Assembly (NCBI GenBank): GCA_910577445.1
Contig: CAJTMZ010000020.1
Span: 14,079 to 41,693, forward strand
DNA from: an uncultured Lachnospiraceae bacterium
GTDB taxonomy: Bacteria; Bacillota; Clostridia; Lachnospirales; Lachnospiraceae
Direction: 5' to 3'
Length of the DNA: 27,615 bases
Below are positions 1 to 7,055 of the stretch, piece by piece; the first letter of the stretch is position 1, and every line of letters starts with the position of its first letter. The position numbers and the translations under genes are program-made. The notes beneath the pieces were generated by a model. The model had not been told where the DNA came from. It worked only from the letters and a program-made list of their open reading frames with translations, and made no database searches.

Positions 1-167
1 CGCTCCCCCTGCGGGAGCGTGGATTGAAATCTGATGACGGAGGACGATATTGTCGTCTGCGACCCGTCGCTCCCCTTGCGGGAGCGTGGATTGAAATCCC
101 GTCCGATAAGGTAATATACGCATAATTTACCGTCGCTCCCCTTGCTGGGAGCGACTGGATTAAAAAT
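1..167 (+). CRISPR. Trailer end of a CRISPR array (type I-C-like repeats)
   Basis: Three repeat copies and two spacers are visible. Repeat copy 1 (1-30) lacks its first two bases at the window edge, copy 2 (66-97) is a full 32 nt, and copy 3 (132-167) is degenerate at 36 nt. Spacers are 35 nt (31-65) and 34 nt (98-131). The repeats begin GTCGCTCCCC, carry a CGCTCCC/GGGAGCG stem and end GGATTGAAAT, the pattern known for type I-C arrays. Because the degenerate copy is on the right, this is the trailer end and the leader should lie to the left, outside the window. Copies 1 and 2 differ by one base (position 10). No cas gene is in the window, so the subtype rests on repeat sequence alone. Confidence 0.93.
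132..167 (+). repeat. Degenerate terminal CRISPR repeat with extended perfect hairpin
   Basis: Compared with the 32-nt consensus this copy has extra bases: a T in the loop, AC after the right arm, and one extra A near the end. The inserted AC completes a perfect 9-bp stem: left arm GTCGCTCCC (132-140), loop 141-146, right arm GGGAGCGAC (147-155). The normal repeat pairs only 7 bp. No T-tract follows, so a terminator role is not supported. Confidence 0.85.
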
Positions 168-296
168 CTGTATAATAACAGCAGAAAAACGTATTGTTTT
201 ATGCTTTTCCTAATAAATTTGAAAAACGCGCATCTTTTAACCAAAACAATTTATTTAACAATAAATATTTATCGTCACAAAGTTTGATATATCCGC

Positions 297-1178
297 TCAT
301 ACCATCTTAATGCAAACAGCAAAATACCCCGTTCCTGTATTAAACAGCAGGTTATAATCGAAATATTCTGCATAAAACGCCTGCTGGAACTGCTCTGTCG
401 TCATCAGATGATTGCTTTCTAACAAATATTTTGAGGAAAGGCGGGAATGAATACCGACCTGTTCGACCATTTGCTGGGAAAGCTGTCTGGCAGCGTTTAA
501 TACCATTTTATCTACTTTTTTTATTGGCATATTCAACATGGAACTTACGGCGCGCAGCACCAGGGCGTCTTCGAGTACCAGAAAGACATGTACCCGTCTG
601 CCGTCCAGCGAGCAGAAAGTCAGCCGGTCAACAATGCTGTTGCCAAAGTCTTCGGCGTTGTAATGTTCACTGACAATTTCTATCTGTAATCTGAATATTT
701 CCTGTATGGTAATAGCCAGAGCGTCTATCAGGGCATCCATAGCTTCCCCGGTATTATCTTTTTTCCATTTATTAGGTATTTTTCCGGCAATTGCACGGTC
801 CTCAATCATAATGTGTGCAGTCAGCCATCCGAGGCAGATGCCGAGAAAATGATGGATGGATTCCTGGGAATAATTTGACTCTGATAAATCTTTTTCGAGA
901 GCCGGAAGGGTTTTATAGCGCATATCGTCGTGAAGGCGTTTGTGGATTTTATACCCGCTGTAATCAATGGACTGCATATATGCTTCCTCATCGGTAAAGT
1001 GCTCTATCGCATAACGTTTAAAATATTTGATACCTTCGGCGCATGCCCACTGGCCGTTATGTTCATTTTGGCTTAAATTGACTAGTCTGCGAACAATTGA
1101 AAAAAGCTTCCGGTGTGCATTGTCGATGGAATCAACCCCAATGTTAAAGTTTTTATTCCATTCTGCTTCTTTCGCCAT
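297..1178 (-). CDS. Bacteriohemerythrin with C-terminal CheX-like domain
   Basis: This 293-residue cytoplasmic protein has no signal peptide or membrane segment. Residues 1-135 are a hemerythrin domain with the full di-iron ligand set: H22, H60, E64, H79, H83, H122 and D127 (HFTDE, HKRLH and HIMIED motifs). Hemerythrins bind O2 and can act in oxygen sensing, storage or delivery. Residues about 146-293 resemble the chemotaxis phosphatase CheX: an N-terminal helix (MDALIDALAITIQEIF), a strand pair, then a helix after the DALVLRAVSSML stretch. The CheX catalytic E-x-x-N position reads Q232-L-S-Q235, so phosphatase activity is doubtful. The ATG at 1178 is preceded by AAGGAGC. The gene stands alone between the CRISPR trailer and a divergent operon; no chemotaxis genes are near. 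The hemerythrin call is firm; the CheX-like call rests on my alignment from memory. Confidence 0.88.
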   Translation of the reverse strand: MAKEAEWNKNFNIGVDSIDNAHRKLFSIVRRLVNLSQNEHNGQWACAEGIKYFKRYAIEHFTDEEAYMQSIDYSGYKIHKRLHDDMRYKTLPALEKDLSESNYSQESIHHFLGICLGWLTAHIMIEDRAIAGKIPNKWKKDNTGEAMDALIDALAITIQEIFRLQIEIVSEHYNAEDFGNSIVDRLTFCSLDGRRVHVFLVLEDALVLRAVSSMLNMPIKKVDKMVLNAARQLSQQMVEQVGIHSRLSSKYLLESNHLMTTEQFQQAFYAEYFDYNLLFNTGTGYFAVCIKMV

Positions 1179-1195
1179 TTTGCTCCTTCTATTTT

Positions 1196-1210
1196 GTGAA
1201 AATATTTCAC
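1196..1210 (-). promoter_or_regulatory. 15-bp inverted repeat upstream of the hemerythrin gene
   Basis: GTGAAAATATTTCAC has perfect 6-bp arms (GTGAAA/TTTCAC) around ATA and lies 17 bases upstream of the hemerythrin start codon. It resembles a Crp/Fnr half-site arrangement, but the TGTGA to TCACC gap is 7 rather than 6. It may be an operator or just a leader hairpin; the regulator is unknown. Confidence 0.4.
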
Positions 1211-1309
1211 CGTACTGGAGTTTATTTTAAATATATGTCAGGATATGGCGAAAGGTGTCAGAAATCTAAAGTATTTCTGTGTGAAAAGATTTTTTTTGCA
1301 TAAATTTTT

Positions 1310-1318
1310 TGATATAAT
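1310..1318 (+). promoter_or_regulatory. Extended -10 promoter for the membrane protein/Sel1 operon
   Basis: TGATATAAT is an extended -10 element (TG-N-TATAAT) 30 bases before the TTG start at 1349. No good -35 stands at 16-18 bases (the region is a T-run), which fits an extended -10 promoter. Confidence 0.6.
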
Positions 1319-1348
1319 CAGAGCAGAAACAGGCAGGGGGACATTATT

Positions 1349-2917
1349 TTGGATAAGAAAAATTTAAGCGGGCAGAGTGGCGGTTACTGCCTGAGCATTA
1401 CAAGAGAAAAATTGTTGACGCTTTGGCTGGCCGCTTTGTTGCTGTTTTTGGGCGCGGCGGCAAGTGTTTACGGGTGGCTGCAGCTACAGGCGGATAAAAC
1501 GGGCTGGAGTTATATGGAATATGTAAAACTGGTGATTGGCTCAGGTGGAGGACTTTTTCTTTTTTGTTCGGGAGTCGTAACGGCGTATACAGCGGTTCGG
1601 GATGCGTTTTGGCCGCAGAAAAGCACGTTGGCAAATTCTATTCGTTCCCAGCTTCCTTATCCGGAGGCGGCGCCGGGCGTGCAGGAATTGTTTGCAATGG
1701 TGGATAAGGATATCGGGGAAAACGGTCAGTGGTTTGACCGGGTGGCGGTGGGAAAGGAGTGGGTGCTTGGAGAGACGGCAAGCTATATTCCCCGCATTCG
1801 TTTATTTTTTGGAAGAGATGAAATCAAAAGCCATAGAAGCGGTAATCATGTAAATACGACCCGGATAGTTGAGCTTTACATATTAGACGACCGTCGGCAG
1901 CATCGGGTTCTTACTCTCCAGAATCCAAAGGAACTGCAGCCGCTTTTGAGTTGTATTTCCCTTCGGGCGCCGGATGCGTTACGCCGGCCGTACAGCGAAT
2001 ATGCCGTCTGGCTTAACAAGTCGGATATGGAGTGGGAAAATATGCTTCGGGAATACCGGGTGAGGCAGGGAAAACGGGAGACAGAAGCGTTTCAGTCTCA
2101 AAATGCGGATAGTATGATATCGCAAAATATTACGCTTACATTCCCGGATGGCGATGTAACGTCAAGGGTAACGCCGGATTTGGTCCGGCAGACATTGACA
2201 GAATGCCTGAAACAGGGTGAGGGAGTTTTTTCACTGACGCTGGGAAAGCCGGCGGTGAAAAACGGCAGCCGTTTTGTGGAGCTTTCCTGTTTTGCGGGGT
2301 TTTATGAGGAAACGGAAAATCCGTCTTTTCAGGAACTGGAAGAGCTGGGGGAGGCCGAGCTGTTTCTTAGAATGACTTCCGACAAAGAAACGGAAAAAAT
2401 TTACGGAAAGGCTTGTCAGACAGATATACGGACGGCGGAAAAAATTCTGCTGGCATGGTGCAGGGGAGAGATTCCAAATCTGGAGGATTGGGAGACGATG
2501 CTGGTTGATTCCGGGAAAAAGCAGGAAGAGAAGCGGAAGACTTTTCCGCCGCGCCTGGAGATTATGTCATCGTCAGGCGTATTTCAGAGCCATGACAGAT
2601 TTACGCTGGAGGATGTGGAGGTAGCTGTGGAGGGGCTGTTGGACGGAAGCTACCGGACGGTTGATTTAACTCTGCCGGGAGGCTATTTGTGGATGCAGGT
2701 CCACGGAGGAGACAAGACGGACGGGCGCTGTCGGGTGTCCGTCACAAGGGCGGATTCCGATAAACTGCGCTATTTCAGAATTTTGTGCACACATAAACAG
2801 GCGGCGGCCTGGCTGATGGAATTTGCGGAGGGGAGATTTCGGCCTGACTGGAAAGAATGGAAGGATTATACCAGACGGGCGGAAAAAGAAAATAAAAAGA
2901 ACAGGAGGAACATGTAA
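1349..2917 (+). CDS. Two-TM membrane protein of unknown function with duplicated C-terminal module
   Basis: This 522-residue protein begins at a TTG (1349) behind a G-rich site (AGGCAGGGGG, 1331-1340). Two hydrophobic segments, about residues 22-45 and 58-83, form a hairpin anchor. The rest, about residues 90-522, is soluble, charged and probably cytoplasmic. I see an internal duplication. Residues about 258-384 and 400-507 share the order: a short strand motif, a V-T/T-L-x-x-V-x-x-x-L helix, a V-x-S-L-T-L or V-D-L-T-L strand, a long loop, a strand beginning MTSDKE or VTRADS, and a closing helix ending with a G-x-x-x-P/F-x-x-x-W pattern. I do not recognise the family. It ends three bases before the Sel1-repeat gene, so the two are probably co-transcribed and may act together. 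The C-terminus is strongly basic (KENKKNRRNM). Confidence 0.75.
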   Translation: MDKKNLSGQSGGYCLSITREKLLTLWLAALLLFLGAAASVYGWLQLQADKTGWSYMEYVKLVIGSGGGLFLFCSGVVTAYTAVRDAFWPQKSTLANSIRSQLPYPEAAPGVQELFAMVDKDIGENGQWFDRVAVGKEWVLGETASYIPRIRLFFGRDEIKSHRSGNHVNTTRIVELYILDDRRQHRVLTLQNPKELQPLLSCISLRAPDALRRPYSEYAVWLNKSDMEWENMLREYRVRQGKRETEAFQSQNADSMISQNITLTFPDGDVTSRVTPDLVRQTLTECLKQGEGVFSLTLGKPAVKNGSRFVELSCFAGFYEETENPSFQELEELGEAELFLRMTSDKETEKIYGKACQTDIRTAEKILLAWCRGEIPNLEDWETMLVDSGKKQEEKRKTFPPRLEIMSSSGVFQSHDRFTLEDVEVAVEGLLDGSYRTVDLTLPGGYLWMQVHGGDKTDGRCRVSVTRADSDKLRYFRILCTHKQAAAWLMEFAEGRFRPDWKEWKDYTRRAEKENKKNRRNM

Positions 2918-2920
2918 ACT

Positions 2921-4171
2921 ATGGGAAGCTGTTTTAGCGGCGCGGTGGAGCAGGCGCTCCGGTACATTTATTATGATTTGCGGGCCGGGAAAGGCGCGGA
3001 GGGTCTCGGGATTCTGGAGGAGGCCTCAGCGGCAGGGGACGGGGATGCCTCCTGCATTTTGGCCAGATGTTACTGCGGCAGTCAGTATGTGTGGAGCGGA
3101 CATGATTTTCCGGAGGATGACGATAAGGCAGTGGCGTTGATTCACAGGGCAGTGGAGCAGGGAAGTGGAATCGGCGTTCTGGTTGCGCTGCGTACCGGAG
3201 AGCTTACTCCGTCTCTGGAAAAAAAGATGCCCTTTGAAAACCTTCAGGAGGCTTTTGACAGCGTGCTTGAAAAGGCGGAATCGGGAGACGCTTTTTGCCA
3301 GTACACGGTGGCAAATTCTTATTTTTGGTGGGATTTTTTGCGTATTCAGGGGAAAGGACGGGATTCTTTTTCGAGCGAAGGGGAATATAAGGAGTATCTC
3401 CGGCAGAATATATCGAAATGCGAGGACTGGTTCTGGAAAGCCTTCCGTGGCGGCATGTATTTTGCGGCCAATAACCTGAACCGTTATTATGGGCAGGGAG
3501 ATGAGGACATTATTGCCCCGCGCCCAGAGCTGGCAAGGGACCTTTTTAAGACCGGAGCGGAGATAGGGTATCCGATTCATCAGTGGTTTTATGCGGAGGC
3601 TTTGGAGAAAGAAGGGCGGTTTGAGGAGGCGCTTTACTGGTATAAACTGGCGGCGGAGGGCGGTCAGTTGGAGTGCTGGTACTGTGTTGGAAGCGCTTAT
3701 GAGAACGGCCGCGGTGTGGAGAAAGACCTGGCGTATGCGGCGGCCTGCTATGAGAAGGGACTGGCCCAGAAAAAGGATACCGGAAAGAAGGTAGGCTGTG
3801 CCAATTGTCTGGGTTCGCTGTATTATGAGGGAACGGGAGTGGAGAAGGATTACGCCAGGGCCTTCCGGCTTTTGACATACGGATACGAGCATAACACAAA
3901 ATTCGGCGTCTGCTATTTGGGAAAATGCTACTTCCGGGGCTTGGGCACGGTTCAGGATTATGTGAAGGCAAGGGAGTTTCTGGAACAGGTAGACTGGAAG
4001 AACAGGGAGGCGTTTTATATGCTGGGCGTGATTTACGGACAGGGTCTGGGCGTACCGGCGGATATCAAAAAGGGCGTGGAATACCTGCTGAAAGCGGAAG
4101 ACAATAAGGAGGCTAAGGCGGAACTGCTCAAATATAAAAAGACTCTTTTCGGAAAATGGGTGAGAAGATAA
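2921..4171 (+). CDS. Sel1-like repeat (SLR/TPR-type) protein
   Basis: This 416-residue protein lacks a signal peptide or membrane segment. It contains alpha-helical Sel1-like repeats, clearest at about residues 222-256, 257-297, 298-335, 336-370 and 371-402. The hallmark turns are visible: YENGRGVEKDLAYA, YYEGTGVEKDYARA, YFRGLGTVQDYVKA and YGQGLGVPADIKKG. Weaker copies lie in the N-terminal half (for example EDDDKAVALIHRAVEQG, 65-81). Such repeats build superhelical protein-protein interaction surfaces; no enzymatic motif is seen. The ATG at 2921 has AGGAGG at 2903-2908. It starts three bases after the upstream membrane protein stop, suggesting a partner complex. A terminator follows at 4204. 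The repeat class is sure; the partner and role are unknown. Confidence 0.88.
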   Translation: MGSCFSGAVEQALRYIYYDLRAGKGAEGLGILEEASAAGDGDASCILARCYCGSQYVWSGHDFPEDDDKAVALIHRAVEQGSGIGVLVALRTGELTPSLEKKMPFENLQEAFDSVLEKAESGDAFCQYTVANSYFWWDFLRIQGKGRDSFSSEGEYKEYLRQNISKCEDWFWKAFRGGMYFAANNLNRYYGQGDEDIIAPRPELARDLFKTGAEIGYPIHQWFYAEALEKEGRFEEALYWYKLAAEGGQLECWYCVGSAYENGRGVEKDLAYAAACYEKGLAQKKDTGKKVGCANCLGSLYYEGTGVEKDYARAFRLLTYGYEHNTKFGVCYLGKCYFRGLGTVQDYVKAREFLEQVDWKNREAFYMLGVIYGQGLGVPADIKKGVEYLLKAEDNKEAKAELLKYKKTLFGKWVRR

Positions 4172-4203
4172 GAGCAAAGTTTTAACCGCAAAATGATGCA
4201 AAA

Positions 4204-4243
4204 GCACAGGTATCAGGATAAAGTCCGGTATCTGTGCCTTTTT
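4204..4243 (+). terminator. Rho-independent terminator after the Sel1-repeat gene
   Basis: An 11-bp stem with two G-U pairs (GCACAGGTATC with GGTATCTGTGC) encloses a short loop and is followed by CTTTTTAT. It closes the 1349-4171 unit just before the marR promoter. Confidence 0.82.
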
Positions 4244-4257
4244 ATGTAAAAGAGCCA

Positions 4258-4286
4258 TTGACAAATGTCTGAAATCGGACTAAAAT
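4258..4286 (+). promoter_or_regulatory. Sigma-A-type promoter of the marR-MATE operon
   Basis: A consensus -35 TTGACA (4258-4263), a 17-base spacer and a -10 TAAAAT (4281-4286) lie about 110 bases upstream of the MarR start. The spacer is filled by an operator-like repeat, so access to this promoter should be repressible. Confidence 0.85.
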
Positions 4287-4306
4287 GACAATGTCCGATT
4301 TCGGAC
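4267..4306. promoter_or_regulatory. Paired MarR-type operators overlapping the promoter
   Basis: Copy 1, GTCTGAAATCGGAC (4267-4280), fills the -35/-10 spacer. Copy 2, GTCCGATTTCGGAC (4293-4306), lies just after the -10. The reverse complement of copy 2 differs from copy 1 at a single base, and each copy is itself a near-palindrome (GTCYGA/TCGGAC arms). Centres are 26 bp apart. The position fits autorepression by the MarR protein encoded immediately downstream; binding is inferred. Confidence 0.75.
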
Positions 4307-4320
4307 GAATAAAACTGAGG

Positions 4321-4358
4321 GAAAAAGCGGGAGCGGAAGATAAGCCGCCGGCTTTTTC
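4321..4358 (+). terminator. Terminator-like hairpin in the marR leader
   Basis: GAAAAAGC (4321-4328) pairs with GCTTTTTC (4351-4358). An inner GCGG/CCGC stem sits across an internal loop, and the 3' arm doubles as the T-tract. It lies between the promoter and the marR start, so it could attenuate transcription of the operon. No alternative antiterminator pairing was obvious. Confidence 0.5.
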
Positions 4359-4399
4359 TGACGGGTACATATGATGGAGTATAAAGATGGAGGAAATTT

Positions 4400-4855
4400 A
4401 TGAAAAAAGGACTTTTGGAGTTCAACAATATTGTAAAGGAAAACGACGATATTTACCGCTGCGCCGCCAGGTCGCTGGGGCTTTCAGACAGTGTTTTCTG
4501 GATATTGTATACTTTTCGGATAGAAAAGGAGGAGCTTACGCTGCGGGAAATCTGCAATGTCCTTTATCAGCCCAAGCAGACCGTTCATTCCGCATTGAAA
4601 AAGATGGAAAAAGACGGTTATATCCGGGCGGAAGAGGGAATGGACGACCGACGCAGCAAAGGGCTGAGGCTGACGCCGAAAGGGAAGCGGCTGGCGGAGG
4701 AAACGGCTGATAAAGTGATTGACCTGGAATGTAAGGCCTTTTCGGGCATGAGCGGGGAAGAGCAGAAGGCGTTTATCGGCTTATTCCGTAAATATACGGC
4801 GTTGCTGAAAGAAAGTATGCAGGAATTAAATACGGAAGGTTGGGAGGAAAAATAA
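4400..4855 (+). CDS. MarR-family transcriptional regulator
   Basis: This 151-residue winged-helix protein has recognition elements at about residues 47-75 (LTLREICNVL...QTVHSALKKMEKDGYI) and the MarR wing DDRRSKGLRLTPKGKRLAEE (about 82-101). The flanking N- and C-terminal helices make up the dimer interface in this family. MarR proteins usually repress their own operon and release DNA on binding small, often toxic, ligands. The ATG at 4400 follows GGAGG (4389-4393). The TAA stop shares a base with the MATE ATG (TAATG at 4853-4857), giving translational coupling. Two matched operator copies over its own promoter support autoregulation, with the exporter as the co-regulated output. The ligand cannot be told from sequence. 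Confidence 0.93.
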   Translation: MKKGLLEFNNIVKENDDIYRCAARSLGLSDSVFWILYTFRIEKEELTLREICNVLYQPKQTVHSALKKMEKDGYIRAEEGMDDRRSKGLRLTPKGKRLAEETADKVIDLECKAFSGMSGEEQKAFIGLFRKYTALLKESMQELNTEGWEEK

Positions 4856-6186
4856 TGGCGGTTCAGTTATCAGACCACTTTACATACAAAAAATTATTTC
4901 GTTTTTGCATGCCCTCCATCATAATGATGGTGTTCACTTCTATTTACGGAGTGGTTGACGGGCTTTTTGTATCGAATTTCGTTGGGAAGGTGCCTTTTGC
5001 GGCCATTAATCTGGTTATGCCATTTTTGATGATTCTGGGTGGCTTTGGCTTTATGATTGGAACAGGCGGCTGTGCCCTGGTTGCCAAAACGCTTGGAGAG
5101 AAGGACGCCGACAGGGCAAACCGCTATTTTTCCATGCTGGTGAACCTGACTGCCATTTTGGGCGTGGCGCTCTCCGTTATCGGTATTATTTTTATGGAGC
5201 CGATAGCGGGAATGCTTGGCGCGACAAAAGCCATGATGGAGGACTGTGTGGTCTACGGCAGAGTGGTTTTGCTGTTTAACAGTGCTTTTATGCTGCAGAA
5301 CGTATTTCAGTCCTTTCTTGCGGCGGCGGAAAAGCCGAAGCTGGGGCTGGCGGTCACGGTGGCGGCTGGCGTGACAAATATGGCGCTGGACGCGCTGTTT
5401 ATTGCAGGTTTCCGGTGGGGCGTTACTGGGGCGGCGCTGGCGACGGGAATCAGTCAGTGTGTCGGAGGGATTCTGCCTTTTATTTATTTCCTGCGGCCCA
5501 ACAAAAGCCTTTTGCGGCTTGTACGGACAGGATTCGAGGCGGATATCCTTTTAAAGGCATGCGGCAACGGTTCTTCTGAGCTGATGTCCAATATATCGGG
5601 TTCGCTGGTCAGCATTGTCTACAATTTTCAATTACTGAAATTTTCGGGTGAAAACGGTGTTGCTGCCTATGGCGTATTGATGTATGTCCAGTTTATTTTT
5701 GTGGCGATGTTTATTGGCTATACCATTGGAACCGGGCCTGTGGTGGGGTATCATTACGGCGCGGGAAACCATGGGGAGCTGAAGAGCCTGCTGAAAAAGA
5801 GTTATCTGCTGATGGGAACGGCGGGAATCGTGATGATGCTTCTCTCCCGGGGGCTGGCGCACCCGCTGGCTGCGGTTTTCGTGGGATATGATGCGGAGCT
5901 GCTTGCCATGACGGTCCATGCTTTCCGGCTGTTTTCCTTTTCATTTATTCTGGCGGGCCTTAACATCTTTACTTCCGCCTTTTTTACGGCCCTCAGTAAC
6001 GGTGGGATTTCGGCTGCCATTTCTTTTTTGCGGACGCTGGTGTTCCAACTGCTTTCGGTACTTCTTCTGCCGCTTCTTCTGGGGCTTGACGGTATCTGGT
6101 GGGCGATTACGGTAGCGGAGGTTTTTGCTTTCATAATTTCACTGGGATTTCTGGCTGCCAAAAGGGAGAAATATCATTATTTATAA
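4855..6186 (+). CDS. MATE-family multidrug efflux transporter (MepA-like)
   Basis: This 443-residue integral membrane protein has about 12 hydrophobic segments in two pseudo-symmetric halves. Family features near the start include PSIIMMVFTSIYGVVDGLFVSNFVG (TM1, written here only in part: PSIIMMVFTSIYGVVDGLF), followed by INLVMPF and FMIGTGGCALVAKTLGE. MATE exporters expel cationic drugs or metabolites using Na+ or H+ gradients. I chose the ATG at 4855 (MAVQLSDHF) with GGGAGG at 4842-4847. A TTG at 4840 would add five residues but would put the start on top of that ribosome binding site. The gene is coupled to marR and presumably de-repressed with it. The substrate is unknown; MepA-like is by N-terminal resemblance. 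Confidence 0.93.
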   Translation: MAVQLSDHFTYKKLFRFCMPSIIMMVFTSIYGVVDGLFVSNFVGKVPFAAINLVMPFLMILGGFGFMIGTGGCALVAKTLGEKDADRANRYFSMLVNLTAILGVALSVIGIIFMEPIAGMLGATKAMMEDCVVYGRVVLLFNSAFMLQNVFQSFLAAAEKPKLGLAVTVAAGVTNMALDALFIAGFRWGVTGAALATGISQCVGGILPFIYFLRPNKSLLRLVRTGFEADILLKACGNGSSELMSNISGSLVSIVYNFQLLKFSGENGVAAYGVLMYVQFIFVAMFIGYTIGTGPVVGYHYGAGNHGELKSLLKKSYLLMGTAGIVMMLLSRGLAHPLAAVFVGYDAELLAMTVHAFRLFSFSFILAGLNIFTSAFFTALSNGGISAAISFLRTLVFQLLSVLLLPLLLGLDGIWWAITVAEVFAFIISLGFLAAKREKYHYL

Positions 6187-6285
6187 ATGTATTTCCGCAT
6201 CGGCGCTGCGTCCATGACGGTGAGGCGGAGAAAGCGTTTTTAAAAGAACGGGCGAATAAAAGCTGTACATATGGAATATTTGATT

Positions 6286-6291
6286 TATAAT
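6286..6291 (+). promoter_or_regulatory. -10 element upstream of the flavoprotein gene
   Basis: A perfect TATAAT lies 46 bases before the ATG at 6337, but the -35 region (CTGTAC, 17 bases upstream) is poor. It would give the flavoprotein its own promoter separate from marR-MATE. Confidence 0.45.
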
Positions 6292-6336
6292 GAAATACAA
6301 TAACCGGAAATAAAATGATAAATGGAGGGAACGGGT

Positions 6337-6954
6337 ATGAAGGTTTTAATGATTAACGGAAGTCCGAATCCTAAGGGAAATACCGCGACCGCATTGTGGG
6401 AGATGGAGAAAGTCTTCGCGGCGGAAGGGATTGAGACGGAGATTCTGCATATTGGAAATAAAGATATCAGAGGATGCATCGGCTGCCGGCGGTGCGCCCA
6501 GACGGGGAAGTGCGTTTTTGATGATTTGGTGAACGAGACGGCGGCTAAGTTTGAGGAAAGCGACGGCCTTGTGGTGGGAAGCCCGGTTTATTATGCTTCC
6601 GCTAACGCCACGCTGGTGGCTTTTCTGACCAGACTTTTTTACAGCACGCATTTTGACAAGACCATGAAGGTCGGCGCGGCGGTTGCGGCTGCAAGAAGAG
6701 GAGGTCTTACGGCTACATATGATGAGTTAAATAAGTTCTTCGGAATTTCGGGGATGCCCATCGCCTCGGGCCAGTATTGGAACGGGATTCACGGGACGCT
6801 TCCCGGGGAGGCCAGTCAGGATGCGGAAGGACTGCAGATGATGCGCACCCTTGCAAATAATATGGCGTTTCTGATGAAGAGTATTGCCCTTGGGAGGGAA
6901 AAGTACGGCGTGCCGAAGAGGGAGCCTTTTGAGAGGACGAACTTTGTGAGGTAG
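6337..6954 (+). CDS. Flavodoxin-like NAD(P)H-dependent FMN reductase / iron-sulfur flavoprotein
   Basis: This 205-residue soluble protein has a flavodoxin-like fold. It begins with a beta strand and FMN phosphate loop, MKVLMINGSPNPKGNT (1-16), and a second flavin contact, GSPVYYASANATL, lies near residues 84-96. C47, C50, C53 and C59 form a C-x2-C-x2-C-x5-C cluster, matching the compact motif of iron-sulfur flavoproteins; many FMN_red relatives keep similar cysteines without a proven cluster. The likely role is NAD(P)H-driven reduction of quinones, nitro compounds or metals. The ATG at 6337 has GGAGG at 6324-6328; an ATG at 6322 would sit on that site and add five residues. It follows the MATE gene by 150 bases with its own -10. 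Family is sure; substrate is unknown. Confidence 0.87.
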   Translation: MKVLMINGSPNPKGNTATALWEMEKVFAAEGIETEILHIGNKDIRGCIGCRRCAQTGKCVFDDLVNETAAKFEESDGLVVGSPVYYASANATLVAFLTRLFYSTHFDKTMKVGAAVAAARRGGLTATYDELNKFFGISGMPIASGQYWNGIHGTLPGEASQDAEGLQMMRTLANNMAFLMKSIALGREKYGVPKREPFERTNFVR

Positions 6955-7001
6955 GGTTTGTATGTTGTAATTCCGGATACTGACCAGAGGCAATGCTGTG
7001 A

Positions 7002-7032
7002 AAGGCGGCTGGCCGGGGAGGTTTGCCGCCTT
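7002..7032. terminator. Hairpin between convergent flavoprotein and GNAT genes
   Basis: AAGGCGGC (7002-7009) pairs perfectly with GCCGCCTT (7025-7032) across a 15-base loop. It sits between two converging stops (6954 and 7056). T-tracts on either side are short, so it may be a weak bidirectional terminator. Confidence 0.55.
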
Positions 7033-7055
7033 AACTCTATCTGTAGTACAACAGG

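Noticed and set aside
1..167. Spacers matching other parts of this window (self-targeting)
   Set aside because: By eye, no stretch beyond about ten bases of either spacer recurs elsewhere in the window.
3026..4264. Long open frame (412 codons) on the minus strand across the Sel1-repeat gene
   Set aside because: It is antisense to a well-supported repeat protein, lacks family motifs and a ribosome binding site, and arises from codon bias of the real gene.
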